The position numbers were made by a program, and so were the translations under genes. Below are positions 41,498 to 54,882 of a stretch of DNA of 64,000 bases, piece by piece. Where the stretch lies: contig CAJSYZ010000004.1 in assembly GCA_910574455.1 (NCBI GenBank), positions 3,606,599 to 3,670,598 on the forward strand, in the 5' to 3' direction. The stretch comes from Trichaptum fuscoviolaceum. Taxonomy: Eukaryota > Basidiomycota > Agaricomycetes > Hymenochaetales > Trichaptaceae. Within the stretch, counting starts at the first letter, position 1, and each line of letters begins with the position of its first letter. A model generated the notes under the pieces. It saw nothing but the letters and a program-made list of their open reading frames with translations. It was not told where the DNA came from and did no database searches.

Positions 41498-44400
41498 AAT
41501 TGTACCGCATGGCACGTATTGTGCAGTGTAAGCAAGTATGAATTTGGTGTAGTGCCTGAATCGAGTGGAGCACGGTCCGCCACTGAAGTCGGATAATCTT
41601 GCATAGCTGAACCTGTCAGTGTTCAGTGAGCCGCAAGCTCAGTATTTTAGTCGATCTGTGATGTGTAGAGGCTGCCGAAATATGACGAACTTGCTATGAC
41701 AAGTTTCTATAACACACATCAGACTGCATATGATCCTTGATCCTTCATTGTGTGAGCGGTTAAGGTCACGTCTGATATGATTGCTCTCAGAAAGCTTGCG
41801 ACATTTCACACTGATATACGTGCATCCCACTGATGATTCCGCGTGTGTAGCAGTAGTGGGGTAAACGGTGCCGTTCGCGAATTCGCGGCACGGGCGAAAG
41901 TGCAACTCGGCTTCCGCATGCTCGATGTCAAGGTGAGCCAGCAACGTTGAACAGATAAGTGGTGTAATTGCACACTGCCGGATTTTGCAAGCTGCTGGTA
42001 TCTAGTACCTTTAGGGAAAGAAAAACAGCCATATTCCAGAAATTAATGAGAGAAATTAACGTCTCACCTTTTTCTCAACACGAGCATTTGTATGCAGGAG
42101 TGCAAAGACATATGGGCCTTTACTGCAAAATCATGGTCGAAAGATTGTTCCACTTGACCCAGCGCAGTGCACATAGCATTTAGCGCAGTCCAAAATATGA
42201 TATGTGAGGCGCATTCTTCTCCTGCTACTGCCGTCCATCAAAGAAGGAGGCGGCGGCGTCATGTCAAAGGTTCGGTCGTACATAAATGGCCAGATGAGAG
42301 CCGTAATCCCATATATGTACGCAAACGACGAGCAATCTTGCCTAAGCTGGTTCTAAAATTTCTCTCAACAAGTAATATTTGATCTCGTAAGCGAGATCCA
42401 ATGATGGCCGTTCGATGGGTGGTTTATTCGTCGCATTCTAACGTAGACTTAGAATCCTTAGAATACTGAAGACATTAATAGACGAAGACGTACAGCAGAT
42501 AGTCTGGACAGTATCCGAAAAGATCGGCACAAACGTGTGGATGCTGATCGAATAGATCAGTGTCAAATGGGTAGTAAATATATCCGATGTCGCACAAATA
42601 AGCAAAGGACGGCTGAACCAGGTATGTGAGCCATCTGCGATGAGAGAATTTGTTGATGTATAGATGAGAGTACGAGTGCACTAGAATGGAGATATCGTAT
42701 GATCGGATAGGACGGACTAAAGTGATGCAGGTGCCACTCACGACATACTAAGGGTAATATATGCAACTCGAAGTAACACCACGGGAACCGAGTTCGAGTG
42801 GGCTTTTAGTAAGGATCGCCGAAGTCTGAGAGGGGATGAGGAAGAGCGGATAAACAACTCAGCGTGTTAGAGCACACAAACACAGCCCTGCTCAGTTTGA
42901 TTGCGCCATGTGTTGGAGGCGCTTCAACGGTACTCGCTTGTTGTATCCTGATGAGGAGTTGGCAACTTGAAGGATCAAGGTCCAGCTTGCTTTGCGCTTT
43001 TCTCGTTGTCACTTGAATGGCTTAGCATGTTGAAGACCAGACATGCGAAAAAAGGCGGAGAGGGAATGTTTAAGGGACGTAATGATGCAGTCCAGTCTGG
43101 GGTAACGGTGATCGCAGATTCGGTGCCGTAACCGTACCAGCAGGAACACCATAGAGATCAAACACTGGTCGTTCCTCGGAGCCTCTCGTGGGAGAAGTCG
43201 AGCCGTCCGAGAAGTGAGTGAGTAGCAATCGAAGAAACAATTAGAGTGCGGTAACGTTGATAACCACTTGCTATGCCCAAGATGCAATAGTTGGAAAACG
43301 GCAGGCTTAGACCTTAGACGAACAGTAAAAGCAAGATAAACTTCGAAGCAGCAAACGCTCCTTCCGACCTGTGCCGTCTGTATGAGTAAACAGTGATCCG
43401 GCATGGTTCAGTGACAGGGATTACTCACTGATCCGTGTTTTCCACCAAGTATGACCATCGGTACTAGTCTGGGATAGTAGCACGACCCATAAGGACTGCA
43501 TTCTCGACAGGTACTATCTACACGATTAGCCTTGTCCCAAATTCATTAGCTTACAGTCAAAGTCCCCAATGAAACTAATGCCAAGGCAAGATCATCGAGA
43601 GATCCCAGCGCACTTTGAGAGGAATCGTGCGGGACGGTCGCGGACATGTCCCGGTTTCACGTAAAGTTCTGGGCCATTGCGGTTTTTTTCGTATACATGG
43701 CAGTGTTCCAGTCACAGGCGCAGGTGTCGTGGGAGTTGAAGGTAATTGTCCATTGGACAGCAAAGATGGTGACTGACACTGAACTATAAGCCGATAGTGA
43801 ACCCCCTCTTTCAGTTATTGGGTATAATCGAGGCCTGGCGAAGGCATTGCTTTCCGTGAGACAAGAGTTATGCAGATAGGCACAACACTTCTTCCTAGCA
43901 GATATGTATCAGCACACAATACGAGATGACTTCCTCGAGATAACTATGCTTGTCAGTTCCCAGACAGTTCTTCACATAACTTACGACACTATTCATCAAT
44001 GCAGTCACCCGCTCAATGAGCATCGCGTCAAGTGCGATGGATATCATCTGGTTACTGATTCAGGTACGACCTGCTCTGTGCATCTTCATCTTCAATCAAG
44101 CGCATCAGATCGTTCCTATCGGTAGGCTTTCCAGAGGGGAGGCTTACACGATAGTGGTCGACAACATATGTGCCGTGGAGGTTAGTGAAAGGAAGAAAGA
44201 ACTCACAGAACTTTAAATTGAAGTGATTGAAGCGGAGGTTGAACTTGAACCTGATTGGAGCAAGCAAATTTCCCACACTCATACAACTTTTGCTTCAAGT
44301 TTGAAGTTGAACAATTTCGTCAGTTCAATTCCACTCACTGGCATGTTACAACACCTTCACATTCGCTTCAGAACCACCGTGTTCATAACCGACATCCAAA

Positions 44401-47400
44401 AGTTCTTCTGAATTGCTGATACCTATTCACTCACACGGACTTCCAGCAATGTGTACACTGTAGACCGTCTCGACAAACCTACGGTATATGGCATCCACGC
44501 GTTGATTAGGAAGTAATTAAGAACTACATACGCATACCACACAGTATGGCAGTTTCGGTAAGTATACGGGTAAGTTTCGATTTCAGGGGCTTTCCCTAAG
44601 AGCTTGGGGATGACGAAGAACCCAGCACCGAATGATCGTATACTTTTCCGCATATCACGTTGGAATCTCTGTACCTCACTGACTCTTCTCTTTTTTGTCA
44701 AGACTTCTCCTAGACGAACACGGAAGAACGGAACATTTAGCCTTTCAATCCATAAATCACGTAGTCTTGGAGGTCTTGTGCAATCATCGAAGAACAGTCC
44801 AAAAGCTCAACCTATGTGCTGTCCCCTCAGCTCGGTTGCACAAGACTAGAAACCGTCCACAGCACAGCGTAGAGGTAGATAAGCCTGGGCGAGGCGGAAA
44901 TAGCGGGCCTCGACAGCGTGAAGCACGCCAGCGATACCAATGTCGAAGAATGGTCTGACTTATCCTCTGGTCAATCACCTCGTCCGGTCCCGTGAACCTT
45001 TGTCGCCTATACCCGCCTCCAAGTCGGTCTCTTAGACCTTGGTCCCATCCCTGGATCTCACTCCCCTTCAACAACACTCCAGACGTTCCCTCCTTCCCTC
45101 CTTTCGGGCATGTGATGCATTTATTCTCGGACTGTATGAGAATCATATGTCGGTGCGGTCACGGAGAGATGAGAGTGTTCCGGCTTCAAATCACCAAGCT
45201 TTTCTCAGATGGCGGGGCGCCAAGATGTCACTATGACGGGAGTTTGTACTTGCGGTAGTCGCCCATACCCGTATCCGCCCCTTTCCGTGCACCTACTTTA
45301 CTGATGGTACCGTATTCTCATGGTAGACAAGCATCGCTAGGGACCCAGGCAATAGCAGGTCCAGAATCGCCTGGCTGATACTAATGGGCATACCCGATGA
45401 AGCGATAGCCAGTGTTGGAAAACATCAGTTAGTACACTCAGGTTGCTCATTCAAGTTATCACATTACAGGATTTACACAGTACGTCACTTGGTCTAATCT
45501 ATATGTTTTCGATCATTCAAATGCTAATTATAGCCTTTCAAGACGATTTAGAGTACAGTGTCTCTCCGGGAAAGATACATACGTGTAAACTTTTTCTCAG
45601 CTTGACTCCAGCTGGCAACACACATGTCTTGGCTTAATTCAGGTTCCCTTGTATTTCTCCGTGTCATTATGGCCACCCCCCACGCTATCGCGGGTGTCGG
45701 AACTCAGACGGTGATCATGATCTACTTTACATAGTTACCATATCCCTGTTTCCCATTGAGGGCGGGAGGGCAATATAAACTTGCCATAACGATCCGTCGC
45801 TCAGTCATGGGAAGTCTAAAGGATCCGACCGGCGCCCTAGTGTCAGTTGTCTACCTCACACGCACAGGGTTAGGTTTGCAGACCTCACGATGTCGCGGGC
45901 TTATTACAGTGTAATGTTGAAGGGTCGCTTTGGCTAGAGTGCTATACGAACACTGATCAAGGAAATTGAGCCTCCTTTCCTTGACTGGTATGCTATATGT
46001 ACCTGCATGATCTTCTTAGCTCCATCGATAACATTAAATCGTATCTAAGTACAATCTTGAGAGAGTGGCAGGTGGCATTGGGTGGACTCCACTTCATCTG
46101 TCTTCGTGGGCTCGAGGCGGTCAGTCACCCCACGCCGGAAATGTACACCGTCTCGGCGTGGGCACAATATATGTATATACTGCAGGGAAAGGCCAATGTG
46201 AGGAACAAAAAGCGAAAACTCTACTAGAAGACTCCCTTCGCTTGGAGCACGAATCACTAACCTGAACTCTAGACAACTTGAATGTTTGGCTTGCGATTGT
46301 CATTTGAACAAACATGCCCAGCTGGAAATTTGCCGTCATATCCACCAGAGTCTGTGATCAACACTTCCCTGACAAGCAGTTAGCATTTATCTTGCAGGGC
46401 CTCCTTGACTTCACTATTAGTATTTGCGAGACCCTATACCTGTGTGATTTTCAAGACTGCGGACTGTCGCCGTACTTATCCGTCCGGTCTCTTACAGTGC
46501 GCGAAAATTATCTTGTAACAATTTAGATCTTTCATTCCGGTGTTCGCCAACTGCGTAAAGCAACACGGATTACACGGTACGGAATGTTACAACATGCAAC
46601 GGATCGAGACAGAAATTCAAAATTTCCCATGAATTTAATCAACGAGTCTGCAAGGAGACTTCATGAGAGAGTGTTTTTAATATGCATGAAAGCTTCCTTT
46701 CATCCATTCCACTATACCTTTAGAGTGTTCGCGCCTTCATATGACGCGAAAAGGAATTAGAAGCGGAGCAGATTCCTCGAGACTCGAAGTACATCACCGA
46801 CTAGAGCGCCGGAGCTGATCGTCCGTGCTCATCGTGTATCCGTTTTTCCTGTATTTGGGGAAGCTGAGGTTTTTGTTCTTCGCATGCATAAGCACGAGGC
46901 GAATGCCTCAAGGTTATTGAACACAAAACTACATCATCAGTAGACTCCGCACGAACATAATGAGGCGACGGGCGTACTGCTCTATGAGGCAATTGAATTG
47001 AAACATGACTTAAAGTAGACGTTAGCCTCGCCTGGCGAAGTCCTGCGGGGAGTTTCCTACCATTCACCCAGCAAAATCTCCCATCGACTCGGTCAACCGT
47101 CCCGCAGATGCTTCTAAGATTTCGTAAACTCCTTTGAGTGTTGAAGGCGGATAATATCAGTAGCACTGGTCGGTCCGCACTCGCCTCTGGAAGAGTGCAT
47201 AAGATAAAGCGCTTCCTACGCAGTGGCGTCAGCAGCCCACAATAGAAGTTCGGGATATGACAACGCTCTGTATGTGGTATACAGATAAACAAATTGTTTT
47301 GTTGTGGTGGTCCAAGAGCTTCACACACACATAATTTGGACATGACCATCGGTGTTTTGAAAACAGTCCGTTTTGAAGCCTGCAGATATGAAGTCAAACC

Positions 47401-48786
47401 AAGTCATGGACATATATCAGACGCGCAAATTGGAATCACGAGAAAAACAAAAGGAGAACGATTTCATTGAAGGGCGTTCGGAATGCCTCAGAAGTAGAAA
47501 TGGACCGTCGGATCATCGATGCTACTTTGGATGGAGATAGATAAAATCTTGGTGAGAGAAGAAGCCTTCAAGGCGTAAAGGCGCTGAAAGCTAACACAGT
47601 AGATTTTCACGCTGTTATCGGATGTATCAGTGAAACGGATAGCTTATAGGTAGTGAACGGAAGGCGCAGTCCAAATGCATTCCGATGGACATGGGATATC
47701 ACTTCGGGAGTCAGGTAGTCATAGACTTTGGACCATGGACCACACAACCAGAGAAGTGTTTTCTCGCGCCGCTGCGACGGTCGGGCTTGGCAACAGCATA
47801 AGCCAAAACTTTTGCACAAACGGCTGTGTACTCTGTTAGAAGTGTCTGTGAACAAAAGCTTTTGATGAGCGAGACTGAGCCAGTGATGAGCAAGCAGATC
47901 AACTCATGTCGGGTGTTGTGGGAAAGCCATCCACAATTAGTTGGGCACCGTGGACGCTCGTGGACGTCGGGCGAGAAAAGAGAAACAGGACTAAGGTAGC
48001 GTACTGGTATGTCGGGCGGTGGCTGCGTCGCATCAGTACCATAACCATGGATAGCAAGCGGAGAGGGGCGGGAGGCGTTGAAGCGTGCAGTGCACGTTCA
48101 TCGAGCGCGTGAAAGCTCTCACATTTATTCTGGAAAAGCATATCACAGCAGCGGAGATTGGTCAAGCCCGTCCTGGATCCCGAGTGTTCCCGCGCCGTCG
48201 CGATGGTTAAGGATATCCTCTGGGAGGACAGATCAGCCAACCTCAGCTAGTGTTCAGAGTAAATCATGTAAATATAGCAATCAAAATCGCTGATAGATGA
48301 AAGACTCACGAGCAACTTTAATTGAAATTTTCTATCCTCTGAGTTCCCGCCGACTGTAGCCAAAGTAACGGAGAGACTATACAGAAGACAGATGAAGCGC
48401 CCTCCTTCAACATTCAACCTCTCCCAGGCTCAAAGCGATGGGATCCAAGCCAACAAGCAACGGGTGTCTTTACTGTGCCTTCTTGTGATTTTCACAGACC
48501 ACAGGATTGAAATGGAAGCGTTCCAGGAGCGTCAGAAAGCCATCATGCACACTGTTTCAGTTGACACAGCAGGAAGCTGACTGAGATGAGGCGAAGTTAT
48601 ATGAGAATGTCTTGCAGGAAGAGAGCAGGCGTTGACTGAAAAAGAGGATCGGCGTCTACTCTAATCTGGCACAGCTTTGATTACATAATCAATTCAAGGT
48701 TGTGAAGACGACAGGAAGTTGTGCACGTTGGGAGAACGACAAGTCACAACGTTGAGCACAAACCACGCACTTCCACAGGACGAATA

Positions 48787-51700
48787 ATGCCCATTAAACA
48801 CCTGGACGGTGAGTTTAACTCTGGATGCATTGCTTTACTCTGCTTAATGTGCTTTCTTCGATGTAGGATATTTGGCTGAGCGAAAGCAACTACAGACGCT
48901 GCCACTGTCTGTTCTCTCCGATTCTCGTCTGGGTATTGATGCCTCACATTACCTTCACCTCCTTCTCGACAACCCGCCTTCGCGCGAGCCTTTGCTCGCT
49001 GCGACAGGTGGACCACCACTCGCTCTTGTGCAGCGCATCGAGTCGGACCTCCGAGTCCTCGAGAAGCTTCGCATCAAGCCCGTCTTTGTATTTCCTGGCC
49101 TCATTCCAAACAAAAAAATGAAACCACATCTTGCACACGAGTATGCCGAAATTATGCGTGATAGGCAGGCTGCGTGGGGGAAGTACGAACATGGCCAGGA
49201 GGATGCAGCAACTAAGCTCTTCGAGGGGAGAGCAGCTCCTGTGCAGTGGGACGTCTGGAGGATCGTGTTGCGTATTTTCAGACACCGCAACGTTGAATTT
49301 ATCGTTGCACCTTATGTGGCCTGGGCTCAGGTATGTTCTTGTAAAATCATGACTGCGAGAATCTTAGGTGCTGAATTCTTTTGTATTTGATAGCTAATTT
49401 ACTTGCAACGCCATCCAAAATCATATATCCACGCAATTTTTGGCCCTACTGAAGCACTACTCTACCCAGGTGTCGACAAACTTATCACAAGCATTGACCT
49501 ATCTTCTTCTTCGCCGACATTCACATTCACCTCTAAACGCGGCATCTTGTCTGACTTACAACTCGCCGAGGATCAATTTCTTGATACAGGCATCCTGGTT
49601 GGATGTGAACACTCTCCTCCTTTCCCCCCGACGTCACACGAATATACACTGAAGGCTACTGTTGATATGGTCAAGTACTACAAATCAGGACACGCCGCCG
49701 TAAGCGCGTTCGCAGAGCACCCGACAGTGAAAGCCGTAGGCTACCAAGAACACTACGCTCGAACTCGAAGCATGATCAAATACTCCCTGATCTTGACTTC
49801 TGAGGGAACTGTACAGCCTCTTCCTCTGGCCATCTCCACTCCCCCTTCTTCCTCGGGCCACCCTCCCCACCACCCTCATCCACAACATCATCCGACCGCA
49901 GCTGACATTCCCCAAGATCTCCATGAAATTTTCACGAATCGACTACCTGATGAAGTGTATTACTATCTCTCTCGAGGGCTTCTGACCCCGCAACCTTTAG
50001 TTTGGCTCACTTCGGGGCAAATTTTGGAACCTCCCCCACTTGACAATGGCGAAACTACCGAATACCGACGCTTCGTGAAAGAAGTTGTGACTGACGGACA
50101 AACTGGTCCCCGTGCGACCGCGATTGCGCTCATCAGCAACGTCTTGAGCCAGCACTGGGGAACCAAACGCATCTCTGGGTGCTTCTGGTTCGATACGCCT
50201 ACGGGACCGCCAGCGGGTCCAAATCATGGCCAGAAGCCCATCAACCACAACTCGCCGCAAACGGCACAGCTCGCAGATCGCGTGGCAGGATGGGTTGTCC
50301 CTTACTCGATTGTAGAGGAAGAATTGCGGCGCCAGAACGTGCGGTTGTTTCATTCCTATATTCGTGCCTTCTTGCTAATGAGTTATTTCTGAAGTCATCT
50401 ACAATTGACTTCGCTCTCTGCCTCGGGGCGACGAGTTCCGAGAAGTATGCGGCACGAACTCGTCCCAAAAAAGACAGAAATGATAAGTCCGGCAACACTC
50501 AGGACCATGCGGCTCTCGAGAAAAAAGATGAGGTTGTCGCAAATGTCATCTGGCGTTTCCTTGAACTAAGAGGGTCAGTTATCATCAATTACGAAACTCA
50601 TGACATGGCTGCGGTAATGCTGATACTGTTCATTCTCGCTTATGTTGAACTGTCTCGTATCATGCCTGCCGTCGTCTTTACGACAAAAATCATGCAGGTT
50701 CCTCATGAATTCTCACATGCATGGCCCCCTTGCAAGAGCGATGTACGCGGCGATCAAGCAGGCGAGGGTGAACGACAAATTCCAAGACTCTTTGTATTTG
50801 TTCCTGGAGCTGGTCAGGGCAGGAGTGATGCACGGCCATCTTTGGTCCAACAGGGCTTTCAGTGGTGGACCCAGTTTCGGAACCGGTGAGAAATTCTAGC
50901 TCTCTTGCGTTTTGCCTTTTCCGGGACCTAACTGTCAACTTCTTCGCCAGATGATGAGAAACAGTGCATGCTGTTGGTGATGCGCGTGTTAAGTATTGTC
51001 CCCCTGAACTTCAAGGTGAGCTAACGTTTGCATGATTCTTTTCGTCATAAGAATTTGTCGTCGGACCAGCAGCGCTATCAGACCTGTTTGTTTTGTTTAC
51101 CCCTCCCTTTCACGCTTTATATCTGTGTGAGCGTTCTGCGTTGGCGTACCACTGACCCGGATGTATTTTATTTTTGAACATGTCCCCGCTCGGTTCCGTT
51201 GGCATGCATTCCGTGGCCGTTCCCGTCCCGCTACGCAATGTCCATGATAATCGCGATGGCAAAATACTGGATATTCTGGACGGCCTTCGAATTCTCAACC
51301 CGAACCGACTTACCGTAACTCGCAGCCGCAAGCCTGGTCCGGCCCTCTGTCACGAGAACTACTCGTATTCAACGCATTCGTCAAGTCGCTCACCCGTGCG
51401 CTGCGGATCCTCCTCGAAGTCACGTCGGTGAACATCCTGCTGCGCGGAGATGCGAAGCGGGCCCGGGACGATCTGCTGGACATTGCGCTATCTTTGCCCT
51501 TCCAGACGGACGTGAACACCGGGTTTGGCATCCTGGCGAAGGTCTACCTGGACGCGTTGACACACATCAACAACCGCCAGCGGGTGCGAGACCCGAACGC
51601 CGAAGGCGTCAAGGAGGCGAAGCAGCTCGCGCTGGACATCTGCGAGGAGACGTTCCCGGGGATCAAGAACCCTAAAGCCGAAGTCGAGCGAGGCTTCCGG

Positions 51701-52225
51701 TTCTGGGATTGCGTGAGTACCATCTCCCTCTCACCCATTCAGTCCCCATCGCTCCAGGTTTTTTTAAGCCTATTTTCCCAAAATGGTTTAAGCGAATATG
51801 TTACTGATGAACCATCTTCTCTCTGTTTATACTTCCCTTCTTTTTCCCTGCGATTTGCTGCCTATGCGATGGGCTATTCGGGCAACCGCCTCGGTTTTTT
51901 TCTCATATGCCGGCGCCGCGTCCTGTGCGGAATACATTCAAACGGACGATGAATCCGACATCTGGACGGGAATACAACTGGGTATATGATTTGTTGGTAT
52001 TGGGACTTGGCATTGGGACGGACGCGGACGCTGGTCTGGGAACGAATCGCGATTGGGGGATCTCTTGGCCTTTCCTTTGCGCCCGTACTTGGTGTGGGGA
52101 ATGGGGGTGAACGAATGCAGGCGTTGACCGCAATGCGGCAGATGCACAGCGAGAAGGCGGTCCTGCCTGAACTGACTGAACAGTTTGAGGCAGCGGAGGT
52201 CTGGCTGCGCCCGATGAGGCCGTGA
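48787..52225 (+). CDS. MKT1: MKT1, XPG-like post-transcriptional regulator
   Basis: An eight-exon model: 48787-48808, 48867-49330, 49394-50338, 50395-50573, 50698-50885, 50951-51015, 51326-51712 and 52121-52225 (784 aa; yeast Mkt1 is about 830). All phases agree. The N-terminus MPIKHLDGYLAERKQ leads into an XPG-N-like domain with GIDASHYLHLLL and KPVFVFPGL. An XPG-I-like part follows (EFIVAPYVAWAQLIYLQ, AIFGPTEALLYP). Then come the Mkt1 central and C-terminal regions (STIDFALCLGA, GPLARAMYAAIKQAR, SGGPSFGTDDEKQ, RELLVFNAFVKSLTRALR, LPFQTDVNTGFGILAKVYLD, EVERGFRFWD), ending LTEQFEAAEVWLRPMRP. In yeast, Mkt1 acts with Pbp1 on mRNA translation and stability. Introns 6 (310 nt) and 7 (408 nt) are unusually long. 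Confidence 0.92.
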
Positions 52226-53339
52226 GCGCGAGGCGTGCGCCGGATCGCGAAGCGCAGTGCTGAGTGCGCGTGGATCTGGATCTGGGTTGGAAACTTGGAA
52301 CTTGGGGGCCGCCGATGCGATGGGAGAGGAGGGGGTGGGAGATTGGTCGTCTTAGGATGGATGGGTAGGGTTGATTGAGAGGGTTGGGATCGGGTGACAG
52401 AGAGGGATTAGGCCTGACGGCCATGGGAGAGAGGAAGACGCTGGGGTCTGGAGGAGGGTCCTGGGGCGAGACGCGCCGAGAACACAGGCTGGTACATACT
52501 GTCTGCGGGACTACGGGGCTGCGGGGCTGCGTGAGCGGTTTGTGCTGTTTGCGTGCTTGTGTTTTGTGATTAGGCTTTGTTCGCTTTGTGAACGTAGGCG
52601 CGGACGCGTGTGTTGTAGGTTCTCTGTGCTCTGTGCTATCGCTCTTTGTGTGCTTCTTTGTGTGCGTGCGTGCGTGTAGAGTCATCCGTAAAGTTGTTCA
52701 GGTCGGGATACACGCTCTCTCTATGAACCGTCCATCTATCTATCTCTCATTTCATCGTGATTCTTTTCTCTTCTGTTTTGGGGCTGCAGATACAATAGTT
52801 GATCGCGTAGCTACCGAATCAGCAATCGCCTGGCAGGTGTAGGCGTTCGCGCAGGCTCACTGGCTGGCCCGGACTCCGAAGTCATGGCCGCTATCATGTT
52901 TTGGACCCGGGAGCGCTGGGGTGTGTTTGTCTGCCAGAAGTCAGGCTATGACTGGAAAAAAGGACTCGGACCGCCGCATTCGACTTGACCTGGGCGCACG
53001 GCGAGCATTTTTAACTCTTTGTGTTAAGTATGTGTTCTTTGTATGCTGTCTCTGTGAACGGATGTTTTGGCCTGAGAGTGAATGGAAGGTAGCACGGCTG
53101 ACTCGGAGCTGCTCGTGCTAACTTGGATATGTATAAAGCATCAGACTCAAGATATTAGATATTACTCCGGGTCTTCGACCTCTGATCGATATGCATGTAT
53201 GTATGCCTGTGATATACATATTGTATCATTTTGGGGCTGTTTTCTTGAGTAAGTCCGAGTCAGGTATATGGGGACTTGGAAAGCCTGTCTCTGGTCTATG
53301 TGGCAGACTTACGTGGTGAATATTATGCGTGTGGTCTTC

Positions 53340-53353
53340 TTTTTTTTTTTTTT
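53340..53353. repeat. Poly-T tract
   Basis: 14 uninterrupted T, followed by CTTTCTTCC. Confidence 0.85.
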
Positions 53354-54262
53354 CTTTCTTCCGAACAGGACACTTGCAGTGTTACACACGCGAGCAGGTT
53401 GGGAGAGATTGTTTGATAGGGAGACAGTGGCTGTGATAGTGATTGCGGACGGGATAGAAGCTGAGTTGACCGAACACCAGACTGAGATACTGTGCCAATC
53501 TTCGAGGCTATTGCATTGGAGAAGAGATTTCGGACGTGGTTTGATCATACAGTGGAAGTAGATCTGCCACAGCGAGCCAGCCACGGCCCACGGATCGGGT
53601 GCATATACATATGTACAAGTAGTGTAGTATGTACATGTTACTGTTGGAAGTCGTGTCAGGATCTATTCGGGTCCTGCGTACTACGTGTGAGTACATATGC
53701 ACACTGTGCAAACTATGCGAGTCATCTGATGGCCTGAGCTTGAGATATGTATGTAGCCACCACGCCGGTCTGGAAGTCGAAGTTGGACATGCACGTCGTC
53801 GACTCGGGATTCGGGGCAGTGCACACGCACTCGGACATTCGTCTTGCTGGCTCGGCCGGGCGGGCGCGCGTGCGGCGTGGTTCCTCTCCCCCCACCCCCC
53901 AGCCGGACGAAGACGCATTCTTTCAGGAAGGAAGGACGTAGAGAGAGACGTATTAGAGACCCACCCGAATCCGCGTTGCCCCCGGGCCCGGGCAACACTG
54001 CGTCGGAATCGGGCTCGGGCGACCATTCGAAGGCTCGCTCGAAATGCCGGTCCCGGTGGATCCGGATTCCGACTCGCTGGCCAGTGACTAGTCGCAGTTG
54101 CAGTGGGCAATCCTGTATAGCTATCGATGGCAGTGTGATCAGTGCTTGCTGGCGGTCGTTGGGCCGGGGTTAAGATTCACGGTCATGGGCTTCCTAAGCT
54201 TTGGAGAGAAAGAGACGGTTGGGTATGCTGCTGGTATTACAAGTGAACATTTATCGATCGAT

Positions 54263-54283
54263 CGAACGAACGAACGAACGAAC
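54263..54283. repeat. CGAA tetranucleotide repeat
   Basis: About five copies of CGAA, preceded by a short ATCG repeat. Confidence 0.85.
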
Positions 54284-54832
54284 AATGGGCGATGGGCGAG
54301 ATTAGCATTTTTTAATATCTTGCTGATCATCGGGAGACGCTTCTCTTCTCTTCTCTTTCACATGTTCGCGCACAATGCAAGGAGTGAGTCGTGGCGGGCC
54401 CGATTCGAGAAGGAGTTTACTATAGTTTCTGGAGCCTCTTCGATAATCAGGAAGCTCGTGAAGACTGAAACATTAGAAAGAATAGCAAGACATGCATCTG
54501 CGTTGCGATACTTTGACGGACATGGGATGTATCAAAAAACCCTCACGGTCTTTGGTAGAAAATCAAACATTTGGAAGTCAAAATTCACTTTAGCGCTGAG
54601 AACGCAAGGAGCCGAAAAGGGGATAAGACAACTTCGGCACCGGTGAGACGGCTGGTAGTCCATGGACCGGCCGAGCAAACGGACAGTCGGACTGCCGGGA
54701 TGTGCGAAAGGGGGAAGCCGACGATTATCCGAGGTGCCAAGTGTTCGGCGTGGTAGGGGGGGGGGAAGGACCTTTCATAAGACATGCTCTGCTCAGATCT
54801 TCAAATCTTCCCCGTCACTGCCTGCATCCCGT

Positions 54833-54839
54833 TATATAT
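54833..54839 (+). promoter_or_regulatory. TATA-like box of the zinc-finger gene
   Basis: TATATAT, 44-50 bases before the ATG at 54883, followed by a strongly CT-rich leader. Confidence 0.45.
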
Positions 54840-54882
54840 CCCTCCTCCTCTTCTCCTCCTCCTCAATTCCAGAAAGAAAGGG

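Larger units (their letters stand above)
39226..48786. other. 9.5-kb region without recognisable genes
   Basis: The part from 39480 to 40140 is T-rich. ORFs of up to 198 codons occur (for example 46801-47397 minus, 40654-41094 plus, 44784-45146 minus) but none shows domains, membrane patterns or consistent splice structure. Simple repeats lie at 41184-41205 (GA) and 41482-41497 (C run). A small inverted-repeat pair lies at about 39570 and 40180. The region may be decayed repeat or old gene remnants. Confidence 0.4.
52226..54882. other. Intergenic between MKT1 and the zinc-finger gene
   Basis: Nothing recognised. A T run lies at 53340-53353, and TGTG/TGCG-rich sequence follows the MKT1 stop (52550-52680). 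ORFs around 53500-54170 on both strands overlap each other and show no domains. Confidence 0.4.

Noticed and set aside
46801..47397. 198-aa minus-strand ORF
   Set aside because: No domain, no hydrophobic or structured pattern, no supporting splice or promoter features; probably chance.
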